From NCBI GenBank assembly GCA_018884025.1, contig JAHLFB010000070.1, forward strand, positions 1 through 33,971: a stretch of 33,971 nt of DNA, in the 5' to 3' direction. Shown here one piece after another: positions 1 to 9,032 of the stretch. The position numbers and the translations under genes are program-made. A model generated the notes under the pieces. That model ran no database searches, was not told the DNA's origin, and saw nothing but the letters and a program-made list of their open reading frames with translations. Position 1 is the first letter of the stretch, and each line of letters starts with the position of its first letter. Source of the DNA: Candidatus Phocaeicola faecipullorum. Its GTDB lineage: Bacteria; Bacteroidota; Bacteroidia; Bacteroidales; Bacteroidaceae.

Positions 1-1
1 G

Positions 2-226
2 GTAGCGATAGGAAGCGAATACGAAGGCAAACCGATGCTTACAGTGATGCTGGGCGAAGAACTGGTGAAAGCAGGATTGAACGCAGGAGCGATGGTACGC
101 GAGGCTGCCAAGCTGATACAGGGAGGCGGAGGCGGACAACCTCACTTCGCTACGGCAGGAGGTAAGAATCCTGACGGACTAAGCGCGGCGGTGGACAAAC
201 TGCTGGAACTGGCAACGAAGAAATAA
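2..226 (+). CDS. alaS: Alanyl-tRNA synthetase, C-terminal end (partial)
   Basis: The gene is cut by the left window edge, leaving the last 74 codons in an open frame from base 2. The protein charges tRNA-Ala with alanine in the cytoplasm. What remains is the end of the C-terminal DHHA1 domain: a glycine run followed by [10 protein letters not shown], then a closing helix [17 protein letters not shown]. The GGGGGxPxxAxAGG pattern is the hallmark of the AlaS C-terminus, so identification is firm although the catalytic and editing domains lie outside. The gene ends on TAA and is followed 37 bases later by a strong hairpin. Confidence 0.95.
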   Translation, partial: VAIGSEYEGKPMLTVMLGEELVKAGLNAGAMVREAAKLIQGGGGGQPHFATAGGKNPDGLSAAVDKLLELATKK

Positions 227-263
227 GTATTCTCCCGAAATAAACAAAGGAGATAAATAAACT

Positions 264-301
264 AAAGGAGGTAGAGCCACATACCGGGCTTTACCTCCTT
301 T
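264..301. terminator. Terminator hairpin after alaS
   Basis: AAAGGAGGTAGAGCC (264-278) pairs with 287-301, giving 15 bp with one G-T wobble and an 8-base loop. The stem starts with A and ends with T runs, so it can act on both strands. It separates alaS (+) from the convergent xylan cluster (-), whose last stop is at 326. Confidence 0.85.
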
Positions 302-325
302 AATATTTTATCCTCACGGGAAGAA

Positions 326-1315
326 TTATCTGGTCTGCACCACAGGTTTCATGGTTCCGTCAGGATTGTAATAGAGTTTGTCGAAACAGACTGAACGTCG
401 TCCGATAGCTCCGTCGTGTCCGTCGAGAGACAAAACAGCGTTATGATAGAACAGATACCATTCGCCGTTGAACTCGGCTATTCCCGGGTGGATAGTAAAG
501 CTGTTCTCAGCCATGCCGGTCAGCTCTCCACGGTACTCCCATTTGTCGCCCATCCTGTCGGCCGTTGCATACGATATGTTTTCACGTCCCTTGCCCATGG
601 AAGCGTAGGTCAGGTAATACATATCTCCCCGCTTGTGAAGCCACGGTCCCTCCACATATCTCGGAAGGTCTATCACCATTATGTCTCCGTCAAGCTCAAT
701 CATATTGTCTTTCAGACGCGCGATGAAACATGTGCCGTTACCCCAGCAGAGCCATGCTGTACCATCGTCGTCGATAAGTACGGTAGGGTCGATATCGTTC
801 CACCATCCGCGCTCGCCGTTGGATGTCATCTTGTCGTCAACCAGCGGACGGCCTATGGCATCGGTAAAAGGACCTGTAGGCGAATCGGATACAGCCACTC
901 CGATAGCCTTGCCGGTATATTGGCCACCGCCCTGTACTGTGGTGTAATAGTAAAACTTACCGTTACGTTCCACTACCTGCGAAGCCCAAGCCTCTCCTAC
1001 GGCCCATGAGAAATCAGTAGGCTTAAGCACTGAGCCATGGTCTGTCCATGTCTTCATGTCCGAAGTGGAATAGCACAACCACTCGGTAATGTTGAACTCG
1101 CGTCCTCCGGATGCCGTGTCCTGGTCTTCGTAGAACTCGTCATGGCCTACATAGAGGTAAAGACGTCCGTCGTAAACCAATGGAGCCGGATCGGCGGTAA
1201 ACTTGTCCCTGATAAGCGGATTACCTGAATAACTGAATTTCTTGTCGCCTGAACACGATATGGCGACCATCGCTGTCATCAGCAATGCGAAAAATGATAC
1301 TGCATGTGTTTTCAT
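326..1315 (-). CDS. GH43 glycosidase lipoprotein (arabinofuranosidase/xylosidase type)
   Basis: This glycoside hydrolase family 43 five-bladed propeller probably removes arabinose or xylose from arabinoxylan fragments. The N-terminus is a lipoprotein signal with Cys21 (VAISC). The GH43 triad is visible: base Asp42 in TADPAPLVYDG, pKa-modulating Asp176 in DIDPTVLIDDDG, and acid Glu222 in YVEGPWLHK. The 329 aa fit a single catalytic domain with no appended binding module. There is no acidic run right after the Cys, so a periplasm-facing anchor is more likely than surface display (inference). It is the last gene of the cluster and lies behind an internal hairpin at 1354-1384, so it may be expressed less than its upstream genes. 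The family is certain. Substrate and subfamily are not. Confidence 0.9.
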   Translation of the reverse strand: MKTHAVSFFALLMTAMVAISCSGDKKFSYSGNPLIRDKFTADPAPLVYDGRLYLYVGHDEFYEDQDTASGGREFNITEWLCYSTSDMKTWTDHGSVLKPTDFSWAVGEAWASQVVERNGKFYYYTTVQGGGQYTGKAIGVAVSDSPTGPFTDAIGRPLVDDKMTSNGERGWWNDIDPTVLIDDDGTAWLCWGNGTCFIARLKDNMIELDGDIMVIDLPRYVEGPWLHKRGDMYYLTYASMGKGRENISYATADRMGDKWEYRGELTGMAENSFTIHPGIAEFNGEWYLFYHNAVLSLDGHDGAIGRRSVCFDKLYYNPDGTMKPVVQTR

Positions 1316-1353
1316 ATTCTATATTTTTGTTTTGGGGTTATCATAATGACATT

Positions 1354-1384
1354 AAAAAAGGCCGCCTTTGTAACGGCAGCCTTT
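1354..1384 (-). terminator. Intra-cluster terminator/attenuator
   Basis: Read on the minus strand, AAAGGCTGCC and GGCGGCCTTT form a 10-bp stem with one U-G pair and an 8-base loop, followed by TTTTTTAATG. It lies between the GH67 stop (1398) and the lipoprotein GH43 start (1315), so it should stop part of the cluster transcript before the last gene. Confidence 0.75.
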
Positions 1385-1397
1385 AGTAAAATAAAAA

Positions 1398-3416
1398 TCA
1401 TTTCACACCACCGGGAAGCATATCAGCAGCCGGACAAGTGTAGTTGTCTATCGGGAGTCTCACTTTTTTAAGTTCTTTCAGGCTGTGTACAGGCTTGTCT
1501 ATGCCCTTCGGATATTTCATGCGGGAGAACGTACGGAAATATTCCAGACAGGCATCTTTCCACCATATGGCATCGGATACCTGAATATCCATACGGTGCG
1601 ACACTGCGGCATGTCTCTCGGCATCAACATAAGGCGACATGTCTTCCCAAACGGAACGGAAACCTCGCACACTGTCCAAGCCACGCTGGTAACGGAAACA
1701 AAGCTCATCCCACAGGGTACGTCCGGACTTCATCTCATATTTCCATGGTACATGATGGAACCACAGAAGGAACTCCTCAGGACATGACTCCAGACTGCCG
1801 AACACTGCGGCAAGGGAATCCGGGTATTGCGAAACGGCATTGCTGCCTGTCTCTGTACGGTCAAAACCCAAGCCTGTCCTGTCTGCCTGATGGTAATATG
1901 CAGGCAACCAGTCAGGACGCGCGCCCGGTATTTCACACCATGGTTCAGGCCCGTAATGATGTCCCCACGCAAATATATGATGCAATCCGAGAGGCATCAT
2001 ATAATCGACAACCGCCTCACGACTCTTTATCATGACATCTTCCATAGGAGAAACGAACTTCTCGTCGGTAGTGAATGTCTGGGCAAGCCACTCACGAGCT
2101 ATATCTTCCGATGAAAGTTCAGGATTCCACGCAAGACGACCGAAAGCATACCAGTTAGACTGTGCGAAGTCATGTCCGCACCAATTTGTATCATCACCGA
2201 TATTGGCAACGCCTGCCGCAGCTCTCAGACACGATGGTGAAAAGTACGAATAGAACTCTTTCCACATCGGTGCCAGATATGCCAGATGATTTGAGTGTCC
2301 GAGATATTCCTGTGTCACCTGAAACTCCACCATCAGTTGCGTATGTGGCATCGCACCGAAAAGAGGGCTATATGGCTCACGTGGCTGAAAATCTATAGGA
2401 CCGTTCTTCACCTGCACTATGACATTGTCGAGAAACTTGCCGTCCAGGGGCTTGAATTCCAGATATGCCTGTTTGGCACGGTCATCATCGGTCGGACTAT
2501 AGACAAATGCTCTCCACATAACTATTCCGCCATATGGCTTAAGTGCAGATGCCAACATGTTGGCTCCCTCGGCGTGGGTTCGTCCATAATCGCACGGACC
2601 GGGCTGCCCCTCGGAATTGGCTTTTACAAGAAATCCGCCGAAATCAGGTATTAGAGAATATACTTCACGGACCTTATTCCTCCACCATGAAGCAACATTC
2701 TCGTCCAACGGATCGGCTGTTGGGAGACCGCCAAGTTTTATAGGAGAAGCGAAGTTGACAGACAAATATACTCTGATGCCATACGGGCGGAATATATCGG
2801 CCAATGCCTTTACTTTCTCAAGATTATCAGTAGATAGTACTTCTGGTGACGCATTCACATTGTTAAGCACAGTACCATTTATACCTATGGAAGCATTCGC
2901 ACGGGCATAGCTTACATATCTCGGTGAAATCACAGAAGGAAGTTCATCCCATTTCCAAAGTGAACGGCCTGCATACCCGCGTTCTATCGTACCGTCAGGA
3001 TTATCCCAATGGTTGAGTATTCGGATGTCGTACACCGGTTTTTCTGAGATATCTAGTCTGGAACAGTCAATGCCGCATTCCTGAAGGCGCAGCAGATGGT
3101 ACGCAGCATAAAGAAGACCTTTTTCTGACAATGAACCGAGACAAATGACACCGTTATGGGTAGTAATGGTATAACCGTCGTTTCCGAGACTGTAATGTTT
3201 ACTGTCGGCCATAAGCTGCAATGACACCTTACCTCCTTTCCAGAAAGATGAAAGTTCACCGGCAGCGACCCGTACAACAGGAGAATCGAAACCACACTCT
3301 ATCTGTGGAACAGTATTCACTGTATCATAGCGCAACCACAAGCGGCTGCCATCCTCCGCTTTGGAAGAAATAGCAGCCACATATATAAACAAACCTAATA
3401 ATATTCGTTTAATCAT
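1398..3416 (-). CDS. GH67 xylan alpha-1,2-glucuronidase, exported
   Basis: This enzyme removes (4-O-methyl)glucuronic acid from the non-reducing-end xylose of xylo-oligosaccharides. It is 672 aa long, normal for GH67, with an N-terminal helper domain followed by a TIM barrel. Family catalytic residues are visible: the acid Glu269 in ANSEGQPGP, and the two carboxylates Asp342 in NGPIDFQPREP and Glu364 in MVEFQVTQEY. The start chosen is ATG 3416-3414, which opens a signal peptide (MIKRILLGLFIYVAAISSKA). A start 14 codons earlier would overlap the GH43 stop and push the signal inward. Only 7 bases separate it from the upstream GH43 stop, so the two are surely cotranscribed. An exported GH67 beside a cytoplasmic GH43 implies that debranching happens before import. 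Confidence 0.95.
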   Translation of the reverse strand: MIKRILLGLFIYVAAISSKAEDGSRLWLRYDTVNTVPQIECGFDSPVVRVAAGELSSFWKGGKVSLQLMADSKHYSLGNDGYTITTHNGVICLGSLSEKGLLYAAYHLLRLQECGIDCSRLDISEKPVYDIRILNHWDNPDGTIERGYAGRSLWKWDELPSVISPRYVSYARANASIGINGTVLNNVNASPEVLSTDNLEKVKALADIFRPYGIRVYLSVNFASPIKLGGLPTADPLDENVASWWRNKVREVYSLIPDFGGFLVKANSEGQPGPCDYGRTHAEGANMLASALKPYGGIVMWRAFVYSPTDDDRAKQAYLEFKPLDGKFLDNVIVQVKNGPIDFQPREPYSPLFGAMPHTQLMVEFQVTQEYLGHSNHLAYLAPMWKEFYSYFSPSCLRAAAGVANIGDDTNWCGHDFAQSNWYAFGRLAWNPELSSEDIAREWLAQTFTTDEKFVSPMEDVMIKSREAVVDYMMPLGLHHIFAWGHHYGPEPWCEIPGARPDWLPAYYHQADRTGLGFDRTETGSNAVSQYPDSLAAVFGSLESCPEEFLLWFHHVPWKYEMKSGRTLWDELCFRYQRGLDSVRGFRSVWEDMSPYVDAERHAAVSHRMDIQVSDAIWWKDACLEYFRTFSRMKYPKGIDKPVHSLKELKKVRLPIDNYTCPAADMLPGGVK

Positions 3417-3423
3417 GAGTTTT

Positions 3424-4422
3424 TCAATACCTGGTTCCAAACTTGCTGACATCTTCACTACCTTCTATAGTAATGATTTTTCCATCCTTATCGTATTCAA
3501 GTTCTACAACCTTAAGGCTACGTAACCATGTTTTCCCATTAGAAGGGACACAATCATGATGGAAAAGATACCACTGACCTTTATACTCGGCTATTGAATG
3601 GTGGGTAGTCCATCCTACTACAGGAGTAAGTATGACACCCTGATATGTAAACGGACCATATGGATTGTCTCCTATGGCATAACACAGGAGATGAGTATCA
3701 CCGGTAGAATATGAAAGATAATATTTGCCATTGTACTTATGCATCCATGAGGCCTCAAAGAAACGGTGCGGATCGCCTGCGGTAAGAGGTTTGCCGTCTT
3801 CTCCAAGGATTACTACAGGACGTGGCTCTTCAGCAAACTGCAACATATCGTCCGCAAGTTTAACCACACGGCTTGGAAGTGCCGGTTCGTCATCGGCAGG
3901 AAGGTGAGGATTTTCTATCGCCTTGTTATCACGGTAGCGCTGCAGCTGTCCGCCCCAGATTCCACCGAAATAGATATAATGGCTACCGTCATCATCGCGG
4001 AAAACAGCCATATCAATACTGTAGCTGCCTCGTATTGGGTCCGGCTGAGGGATGAAAGGACCTTCAGGCCTGTCACTTATTGCAACACCCATACGGAATA
4101 TGTCATTACGGTCTTTCAGAGGGAAATAAAGATAATACTTTCCATCTTTATAAGCTATGTCGCAATCCCATAACTGACGTCCTGCCCATGGAATATCGGA
4201 AACTTTGAGAGCTACTCCGTGGTCAACAACCTCACCGTGCATCACATCGTCTGTTGACAGCACGTGATAGTCGTTCATATCGAAATGGTCACCGTTATCG
4301 TTTTCAGGAATACCAGATTCACGGTCATGTGAAGGATATATATACAGACGTCCGTTGAATACATGTACCGAAGGGTCTGCCATATAATCGGCAGGGAACA
4401 AATATCTTTCTTCTTTTTTCAT
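3424..4422 (-). CDS. GH43 beta-xylosidase/arabinofuranosidase, cytoplasmic
   Basis: This family 43 enzyme has no signal peptide, so it should hydrolyse imported xylo-oligosaccharides in the cytoplasm. Base Asp16 lies in YMADPSVHVFNG, the modulating Asp137 in YSIDMAVFRDDDG, and the acid Glu223 in RFFEASWMHKYNG. The N-terminal stretch LFPADYMADPSVHVFNG is close to what I recall of the bifunctional xylosidase/arabinosidase of Bacteroides ovatus and Prevotella XynB (recollection, not a search). The length, 332 aa, is a bare catalytic domain. It is preceded by a long repeat-rich leader (4437-4571) and followed after 7 bases by GH67. It ends on TGA, showing that TGA is a normal stop here. Confidence 0.9.
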   Translation of the reverse strand: MKKEERYLFPADYMADPSVHVFNGRLYIYPSHDRESGIPENDNGDHFDMNDYHVLSTDDVMHGEVVDHGVALKVSDIPWAGRQLWDCDIAYKDGKYYLYFPLKDRNDIFRMGVAISDRPEGPFIPQPDPIRGSYSIDMAVFRDDDGSHYIYFGGIWGGQLQRYRDNKAIENPHLPADDEPALPSRVVKLADDMLQFAEEPRPVVILGEDGKPLTAGDPHRFFEASWMHKYNGKYYLSYSTGDTHLLCYAIGDNPYGPFTYQGVILTPVVGWTTHHSIAEYKGQWYLFHHDCVPSNGKTWLRSLKVVELEYDKDGKIITIEGSEDVSKFGTRY

Positions 4423-4436
4423 AATTGTATGTTTTT

Positions 4437-4571
4437 TTGTTAGTTGTTAGTTATTAGTTGTTAGTTGACAAGGTTTTCTTAAGTTGACAAGTTGACGAGT
4501 TGACAAGGTTACCTTCCGGATGGAAAACCTTCTAACAACTTGTAACTGAAGCCTTGTAACTAAAAGAAGCC
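4437..4571. repeat. Intergenic TAGTT/AAGTTGAC repeats plus dispersed 22-mer
   Basis: The 152-bp gap between GH10 and GH43 is filled with short imperfect repeats. It starts with about four copies of TAGTTRT (4437-4466), then AAGTTGAC, AAGTTGAC, GAGTTGAC with period 8 (4481-4504). A hairpin AAGGTT-ACC-TTCC / GGAA-AACCTT follows, and then CTTGTAACTGAAGCCTTGTAAC (4539-4560). That last 22-mer recurs inverted with 20/22 identity at 32626-32647. No ORF or convincing promoter is visible in the gap. Confidence 0.8.
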
Positions 4572-4574
4572 TTG

Positions 4575-5690
4575 TCACCTGTTAATAATCTCCTTTACAA
4601 ATTCCTTAGGCTGATAATTGCGGTCGAACAATAGGGCATAATCCTTTCGTCCCGGTACAGGGAAATTGTTTTTCCATGAATCGCCGTCACTCACTCCCCA
4701 CGCAGTAACACGTGTAACGATATCAGCGTGTTTTTCAAAAAGTGAGAAGAACTGGGCCATCCTTTCGTTCCATGCCTTACTTACAGAGTCAGGCAGAGCG
4801 TCCGGATAAGGATTGAGGGATTTCTTGTATGCAACCGTATCGGAAATGTTAGCACTACGGCGTGCAGTAGGCAATGCGCTCATATCCCATTCGGTAATCA
4901 TTACCTTAACTCCTGTAGCCGCGAATGCAAGCATACTTTCTTCAAATTCATTGATATCAGGATAATCCATTCCCATATGTCCCTGCATACCTACGGCATC
5001 AATACGCAGTCCGCGTTCCTTGAGCGATTTCACCAGTTTTACAACACCGTCACGACGTCCCTTGACGTTCATACCGTAGTCATTATAATAAAGCTCCACA
5101 TCAGGGTCAGCTTCATGAGCGTACTGGAAAGCCAGAGGTATGAACTCCTCGCCAAGAATTTCGTAGAACTTGCTCTTGCGGTATGAGCCATCTTCCACAA
5201 TAGCCTCGTTCACGACATCCCATCCCTTGATTTTACCCTTATAGCGTGTAACCACGGTAGTGATATGCTCCTTCATTCTCTGTTTCAGCACTTCAGGAGA
5301 AACGGTCTTGCCCTTGTCGTCGAGGAAGAACCAGTCAGGACACTGCGAATGCCATATAAGACAGTGTCCGGTCACTGTTATGCCGTTCTCAACCCCGAAA
5401 TTCACGAACTTGTCAGCTTCTGTAAAGTCGTACACACCTTCTTCAGGATGAACCTCTTCCATCTTCATGCAGTTTTCAGCCACAATAGCGTTGAAATGTT
5501 TCTTCACAATTTTCACGGCCGATGTATCTATACCCGACGACTGCCATACGTTCAATGCAGTTCCGATAAGGAACTTGTCGCCAACAGCATCTTTCAATCC
5601 TTTTTCATTCACCATAGCAGCTTTGTTACCTCCGCAAGCCACCATTACAGCGCCACATACCGATGCGGCCAAAATGTTTTTCAAATTCAT
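4575..5690 (-). CDS. GH10 endo-1,4-beta-xylanase lipoprotein
   Basis: This retaining endo-xylanase cuts the beta-1,4-xylan backbone. It is a (beta/alpha)8 barrel of 371 aa with a lipoprotein signal ending at Cys19 (VMVAC). Acid/base Glu162 lies in [13 protein letters not shown] and nucleophile Glu267 in [12 protein letters not shown]. Other GH10 marks are [10 protein letters not shown] and LYYNDYGMN. No carbohydrate-binding module is inserted. The residues after the Cys (GGNKAAM) lack an acidic export signature, so periplasmic action on imported longer fragments is likely (inference). Its start codon follows an octamer repeat leader, and the next gene begins after another repeat block. Confidence 0.95.
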   Translation of the reverse strand: MNLKNILAASVCGAVMVACGGNKAAMVNEKGLKDAVGDKFLIGTALNVWQSSGIDTSAVKIVKKHFNAIVAENCMKMEEVHPEEGVYDFTEADKFVNFGVENGITVTGHCLIWHSQCPDWFFLDDKGKTVSPEVLKQRMKEHITTVVTRYKGKIKGWDVVNEAIVEDGSYRKSKFYEILGEEFIPLAFQYAHEADPDVELYYNDYGMNVKGRRDGVVKLVKSLKERGLRIDAVGMQGHMGMDYPDINEFEESMLAFAATGVKVMITEWDMSALPTARRSANISDTVAYKKSLNPYPDALPDSVSKAWNERMAQFFSLFEKHADIVTRVTAWGVSDGDSWKNNFPVPGRKDYALLFDRNYQPKEFVKEIINR

Positions 5691-5697
5691 GGTATAT

Positions 5698-5775
5698 AAG
5701 TTTTTGAGTTTATGAGTTTTTAAGTTTATGAGTTTTTGAGTTCATAGATGATAACCAACTAAAGAACTAACAAAC
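5698..5775. repeat. Octamer repeat leader of the GH10 gene with inverted half
   Basis: Six uninterrupted octamers AAGTTTTT, GAGTTTAT, GAGTTTTT, AAGTTTAT, GAGTTTTT, GAGTTCAT occupy 5698-5745. On the coding (minus) strand this is an A-rich leader (ATAAACTY/AAAAACTY) ending 7 bases before the GH10 ATG. From 5754 to 5775 the sense flips (AACTAAAGAACTAACAAACTTAC), so the block can fold into an imperfect hairpin between the two genes. Confidence 0.85.
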
Positions 5776-7272
5776 TTACAAACTGTTCTCTTTGCTTCTG
5801 CGCACCTTCAGTTCAGCCTGCATCTTCTCGTTATACTCCTTGCTTATAGGATAGAAGAACAGGGCTATCACTCCCACAAAGAAACATACTGCCGGGATAA
5901 TACTTGACGAAAGCACTATGCCTTGTACGGCTGTATCCGTCTGTGCCACTCCGGAGCCTGACACATATCCGAAGCCGGAGAGAAGAAATCCCAGTATCGC
6001 ACCTCCCACGCCAAGTCCGGCCTTGAGAGCGAATACCACACCGGCAAACACAAATCCCGTGGCACGACGATAATGTACATACTCCGAATGATCGGCCACA
6101 TCGGCTATCATGGCCCAAAGCAGCGGCACTGTAGGAGCATATGCCAGACTCTTAAAGAAGTTAAGTACAAACATAAATTCTATGCTGTCGTTTGCCGGGA
6201 AATAGAACATTGCGGTAAATACCGCTGTAAGAGCCAGACAAACGATGAACGTGCGCTTCTTGCCGTACTTTCCGGCCAAATATTCCGACAGTAAAATCAC
6301 TCCGAAGAACTGCACCAGCGCCCCCAGCATATTGAACACTCCGAAGCCCACTTCATAAGCCTTGTCGGGCGATGTCACTATAAGTCCGAAGGCATCAAGT
6401 ATGCTGTACCACACACCGTCGCCGGCCTCGGAAGCCGCCAGCCCAATCTTGTCAAGGAAAGCATAAAGAGCTACGGGGTCAACATAATTCTCGAAATAAT
6501 AGTTCATGGCGCTTCCCCACATGGCCAGCGTAATGAACACGAACAGAGTCAGCACAAACATGGCACGCCAAGGCACACTGCTGAACACATCTTTTATATC
6601 CTGACGGGTGTCGTTTTTCTGTCCTGCAGGAGGAGTGATGCGTTCTTTTGTAGAGAAGAACACCACCAGCAGGAACACCAGTCCCACGGCCGCAAACAGC
6701 GAAATGGTGCACAGCCATCCGTGAGCCTTGTCAGCTCCCTCGGAAAACTTACCCACAAGCGGCAGCGTGAGTCCCTGCACCACGAACTGAGCTATGGTGG
6801 AGAAAACGAAGCGCACCGAAGTGATGCTGGTACGTTCCTTGATATCGGCCGACATTACCCCACCCAAAGACGAGTAAGGAGTATTGTTGAACGAATACAT
6901 CGTCATGAGCAGCGTATATGATATGGTGGCATACAGAGCCACCAGGCCTTTGTCCTCGATGCCCGGATTATAGAAGGCCAGTATATAGAACACCATGAAA
7001 GGCAGAGCCGTCCAAAGCACCCAAGGGCGGTATTTTCCCCATCGCGTGTTCGTCCTGTCCGACAATATCCCCACCGTAGGATCGACAAACGCGTCGGCTA
7101 TACGCGCCACCAGCATCACCGTTCCGGCTATGGCACCTTCAAGACCGAACACATCGGTATAAAACTTTGTCTGATAAATCATCATCATCTGGAAGACCAG
7201 GTTCGCCGAACAGTCCCCCAGTCCATAGCCCACCTTTTCGGCCATGGAAACTTTCTGGTTTGAAATATTCAT
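5776..7272 (-). CDS. GPH-family sugar/cation symporter (xylo-oligosaccharide importer)
   Basis: This is a major facilitator of the glycoside-pentoside-hexuronide:cation symporter family (MelB/XynP relatives), 498 aa with about 12 membrane segments. The N-terminal EKVGYGLGDCSANLVFQ and the loop DPTVGILSDRTNTRWGKYRP are GPH signatures. The acidic residues in the first segments are where MelB binds the coupling cation. Sitting between an acetylesterase and a GH10 xylanase, it most likely carries xylo-oligosaccharides or xylobiose across the inner membrane to the cytoplasmic GH43. The product ends in a charged tail. Substrate is inferred from context; family is clear. Confidence 0.92.
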   Translation of the reverse strand: MNISNQKVSMAEKVGYGLGDCSANLVFQMMMIYQTKFYTDVFGLEGAIAGTVMLVARIADAFVDPTVGILSDRTNTRWGKYRPWVLWTALPFMVFYILAFYNPGIEDKGLVALYATISYTLLMTMYSFNNTPYSSLGGVMSADIKERTSITSVRFVFSTIAQFVVQGLTLPLVGKFSEGADKAHGWLCTISLFAAVGLVFLLVVFFSTKERITPPAGQKNDTRQDIKDVFSSVPWRAMFVLTLFVFITLAMWGSAMNYYFENYVDPVALYAFLDKIGLAASEAGDGVWYSILDAFGLIVTSPDKAYEVGFGVFNMLGALVQFFGVILLSEYLAGKYGKKRTFIVCLALTAVFTAMFYFPANDSIEFMFVLNFFKSLAYAPTVPLLWAMIADVADHSEYVHYRRATGFVFAGVVFALKAGLGVGGAILGFLLSGFGYVSGSGVAQTDTAVQGIVLSSSIIPAVCFFVGVIALFFYPISKEYNEKMQAELKVRRSKENSL

Positions 7273-7279
7273 ATGGTAT

Positions 7280-7316
7280 TAGTTTATGAGTTTTTAAGTT
7301 TGTGAGTTTTTAATTC
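7280..7316. repeat. Octamer repeat leader of the GPH symporter gene
   Basis: TAGTTTAT, GAGTTTTT, AAGTTTGT, GAGTTTTT (7280-7311) precede the symporter start codon on its coding strand as A-rich octamers ending 7 bases from the ATG. An AATTCTTAATTATTAATTC stretch continues into the end of the acetylesterase gene. Confidence 0.8.
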
Positions 7317-8939
7317 TTAATTATTAATTCTTCTCATCACCGCCTCTACCAGTCTTCCGGCAGCCGTTTTCTTGTCCAGCGGATGAATATCGTTCCATTC
7401 GCCCGTATCACTGTTCTTTATCAACACCGCGTTACCGTCGGTCTCGGCCGCCATAGCCTGCTGTTTTCTCAGCCCGGCCCATGCGGCACGTCCCGGATCG
7501 TCCGGCGCCAGGAAGTCGGCAAGTTCCACTATATAGAAAGGCAGACCGTCATCGGCAAACAGCTTTCGCCAGTCCTTCATCATCGCTCCCAGCAGTCCGG
7601 CATACTCGCCCCATCGGCCCACGTTCGATTCGCCCTGATACCATACCACACCGCTGAACCCGTAATCACGGAGCGGATGCACCATCCCGTTAAAGAGCCC
7701 TCCCGGCATGTTCTGCAGCGATGTCGTCGATGGCCACTGCGGCATCTGTGCCCCCGCGCGATGTTTCCATTCGCCTTCCAGACTTATCTCACGTCCGCCG
7801 CATATCAGCTTGTAAGGCTTTTCCCTCACGAACGACGGACGTCCGCCGTAGCTGAACAGACGTATCGTAATCTGGTTTCTGCCCTCGCTGAGCAATCCTG
7901 CCGGCACCTTATATATACGTGGCGGATACTGATAGCCCGTGCTACCCACCAGGCGGCCGTTCACATACACCGAGTCCGCGTCCACCATGCATCCCAGGCG
8001 CAACACCGCCTCCATGGCGCCGCATCCCGCCGGCACGTCTATCTCCCTGCGGAACCAGTGCGTACCGTTCGCAGCCCGTCCGTGGCGTGTAGCCCACCGT
8101 CTGTCGAACATGTCCACCTTCTCCCAGTCCGTATCGTCATAGTCCGCCTCATACCATTTCTTTCCGCCGTTCACTCCCGGATCCGAGCGCCACGTCTCGG
8201 CCGTCCATGCCGCCTGACGCATACGTTCGTCCCTGATTACGGCATCCGTCATCTCCGCGTCGGCATATATCGACATCAGGCTGCGATACTCCGGAAAGTC
8301 CTCCAGCGCCTGTCCGCTCATCCATGCCTCCACGGGCGTGCCTCCCCAGCTGGTGTTCACTATCCCTACGGCCACACTGGTACGCTCCTGCAGCATCCTG
8401 CCGAAGAAATAACACAGTGCCGAATATCCCGCCACATTGTCCGCCGTCATCGCCTGCCAGCGCACCTTCTTCAGCGTGTCGGCCGGAGCGTCGAACCTGT
8501 AGGCATACGGCACCTTCACGTATCGCACCCGCGTGTTCTCATATCCCTCCACTTCTTCGGCATAGCGGTCCATCACACGCGCCACCGTCAGCTCCATGTT
8601 AGACTGTCCGGCACACAGAAACACATCGCCCACCATCACGTCCTTCAGGCATACGTCGTTTATGCGCATCTCATACGGTCCGCCCGCCTTCATACCGGGC
8701 ATCACTATGCTCCAGCGTCCGGAGGCGGCGGCCGTGACGGTATATTTCCGTCCCGCCATGCTCAAGGTTACTTTCTCGCCGGGAGCCGCCGTGCCGTTCA
8801 CTCTCAGCTCGCGTCCGCGCTGCAACACCATGCCGTCGGCAAACAATGACGGAAGCACCACTTCCGGTTTCACTACAGCCCAATGCGAAAGCATGACCGC
8901 GAATAATAATAATCTCAAATGGAATTTGTGTGTATTCAT
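7317..8939 (-). CDS. Exported SGNH acetylesterase (sialate O-acetylesterase/SASA family)
   Basis: This carbohydrate O-acetylesterase of the SASA (DUF303) fold carries a signal peptide (hydrophobic stretch at residues 8-22). Block I nucleophile Ser113 is in FLCAGQSNMEL, block III is VVWYQGESNVGRW, and the catalytic Asp517/His519 pair is in NDIHPLDKKTAAGRL. Between blocks I and III is an inserted galactose-binding-like beta domain (roughly residues 255-375, HWFRREIDV... and RNQITIRLF). Relatives are annotated as sialate esterases, but the neighbours argue for acetyl-xylan or acetyl-xylo-oligosaccharide as substrate. The gene is visibly richer in G+C than every neighbour and therefore carries a long chance open frame on its other strand. 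It is the first gene of the xylan transcript. Confidence 0.88.
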   Translation of the reverse strand: MNTHKFHLRLLLFAVMLSHWAVVKPEVVLPSLFADGMVLQRGRELRVNGTAAPGEKVTLSMAGRKYTVTAAASGRWSIVMPGMKAGGPYEMRINDVCLKDVMVGDVFLCAGQSNMELTVARVMDRYAEEVEGYENTRVRYVKVPYAYRFDAPADTLKKVRWQAMTADNVAGYSALCYFFGRMLQERTSVAVGIVNTSWGGTPVEAWMSGQALEDFPEYRSLMSIYADAEMTDAVIRDERMRQAAWTAETWRSDPGVNGGKKWYEADYDDTDWEKVDMFDRRWATRHGRAANGTHWFRREIDVPAGCGAMEAVLRLGCMVDADSVYVNGRLVGSTGYQYPPRIYKVPAGLLSEGRNQITIRLFSYGGRPSFVREKPYKLICGGREISLEGEWKHRAGAQMPQWPSTTSLQNMPGGLFNGMVHPLRDYGFSGVVWYQGESNVGRWGEYAGLLGAMMKDWRKLFADDGLPFYIVELADFLAPDDPGRAAWAGLRKQQAMAAETDGNAVLIKNSDTGEWNDIHPLDKKTAAGRLVEAVMRRINN

Positions 8940-9032
8940 AAAGGTATCTTTTTTTATATGTCCGCTGTGTGTACCCCCATGGCGGACGGGTATGTTTAAG
9001 TATTAAGTATAAATGTGCATGTCAGGTTAAGG

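Noticed and set aside
3417-3458. Upstream start for GH67 (14 extra residues)
   Set aside because: It would overlap the GH43 stop and place a charged segment before the signal peptide.
7383-8849. 488-codon open frame on the plus strand
   Set aside because: It lies wholly antisense to the acetylesterase, whose catalytic motifs are certain. The peptide is a His/Arg/Ser-rich mix without domains, as expected from high G+C antisense sequence.
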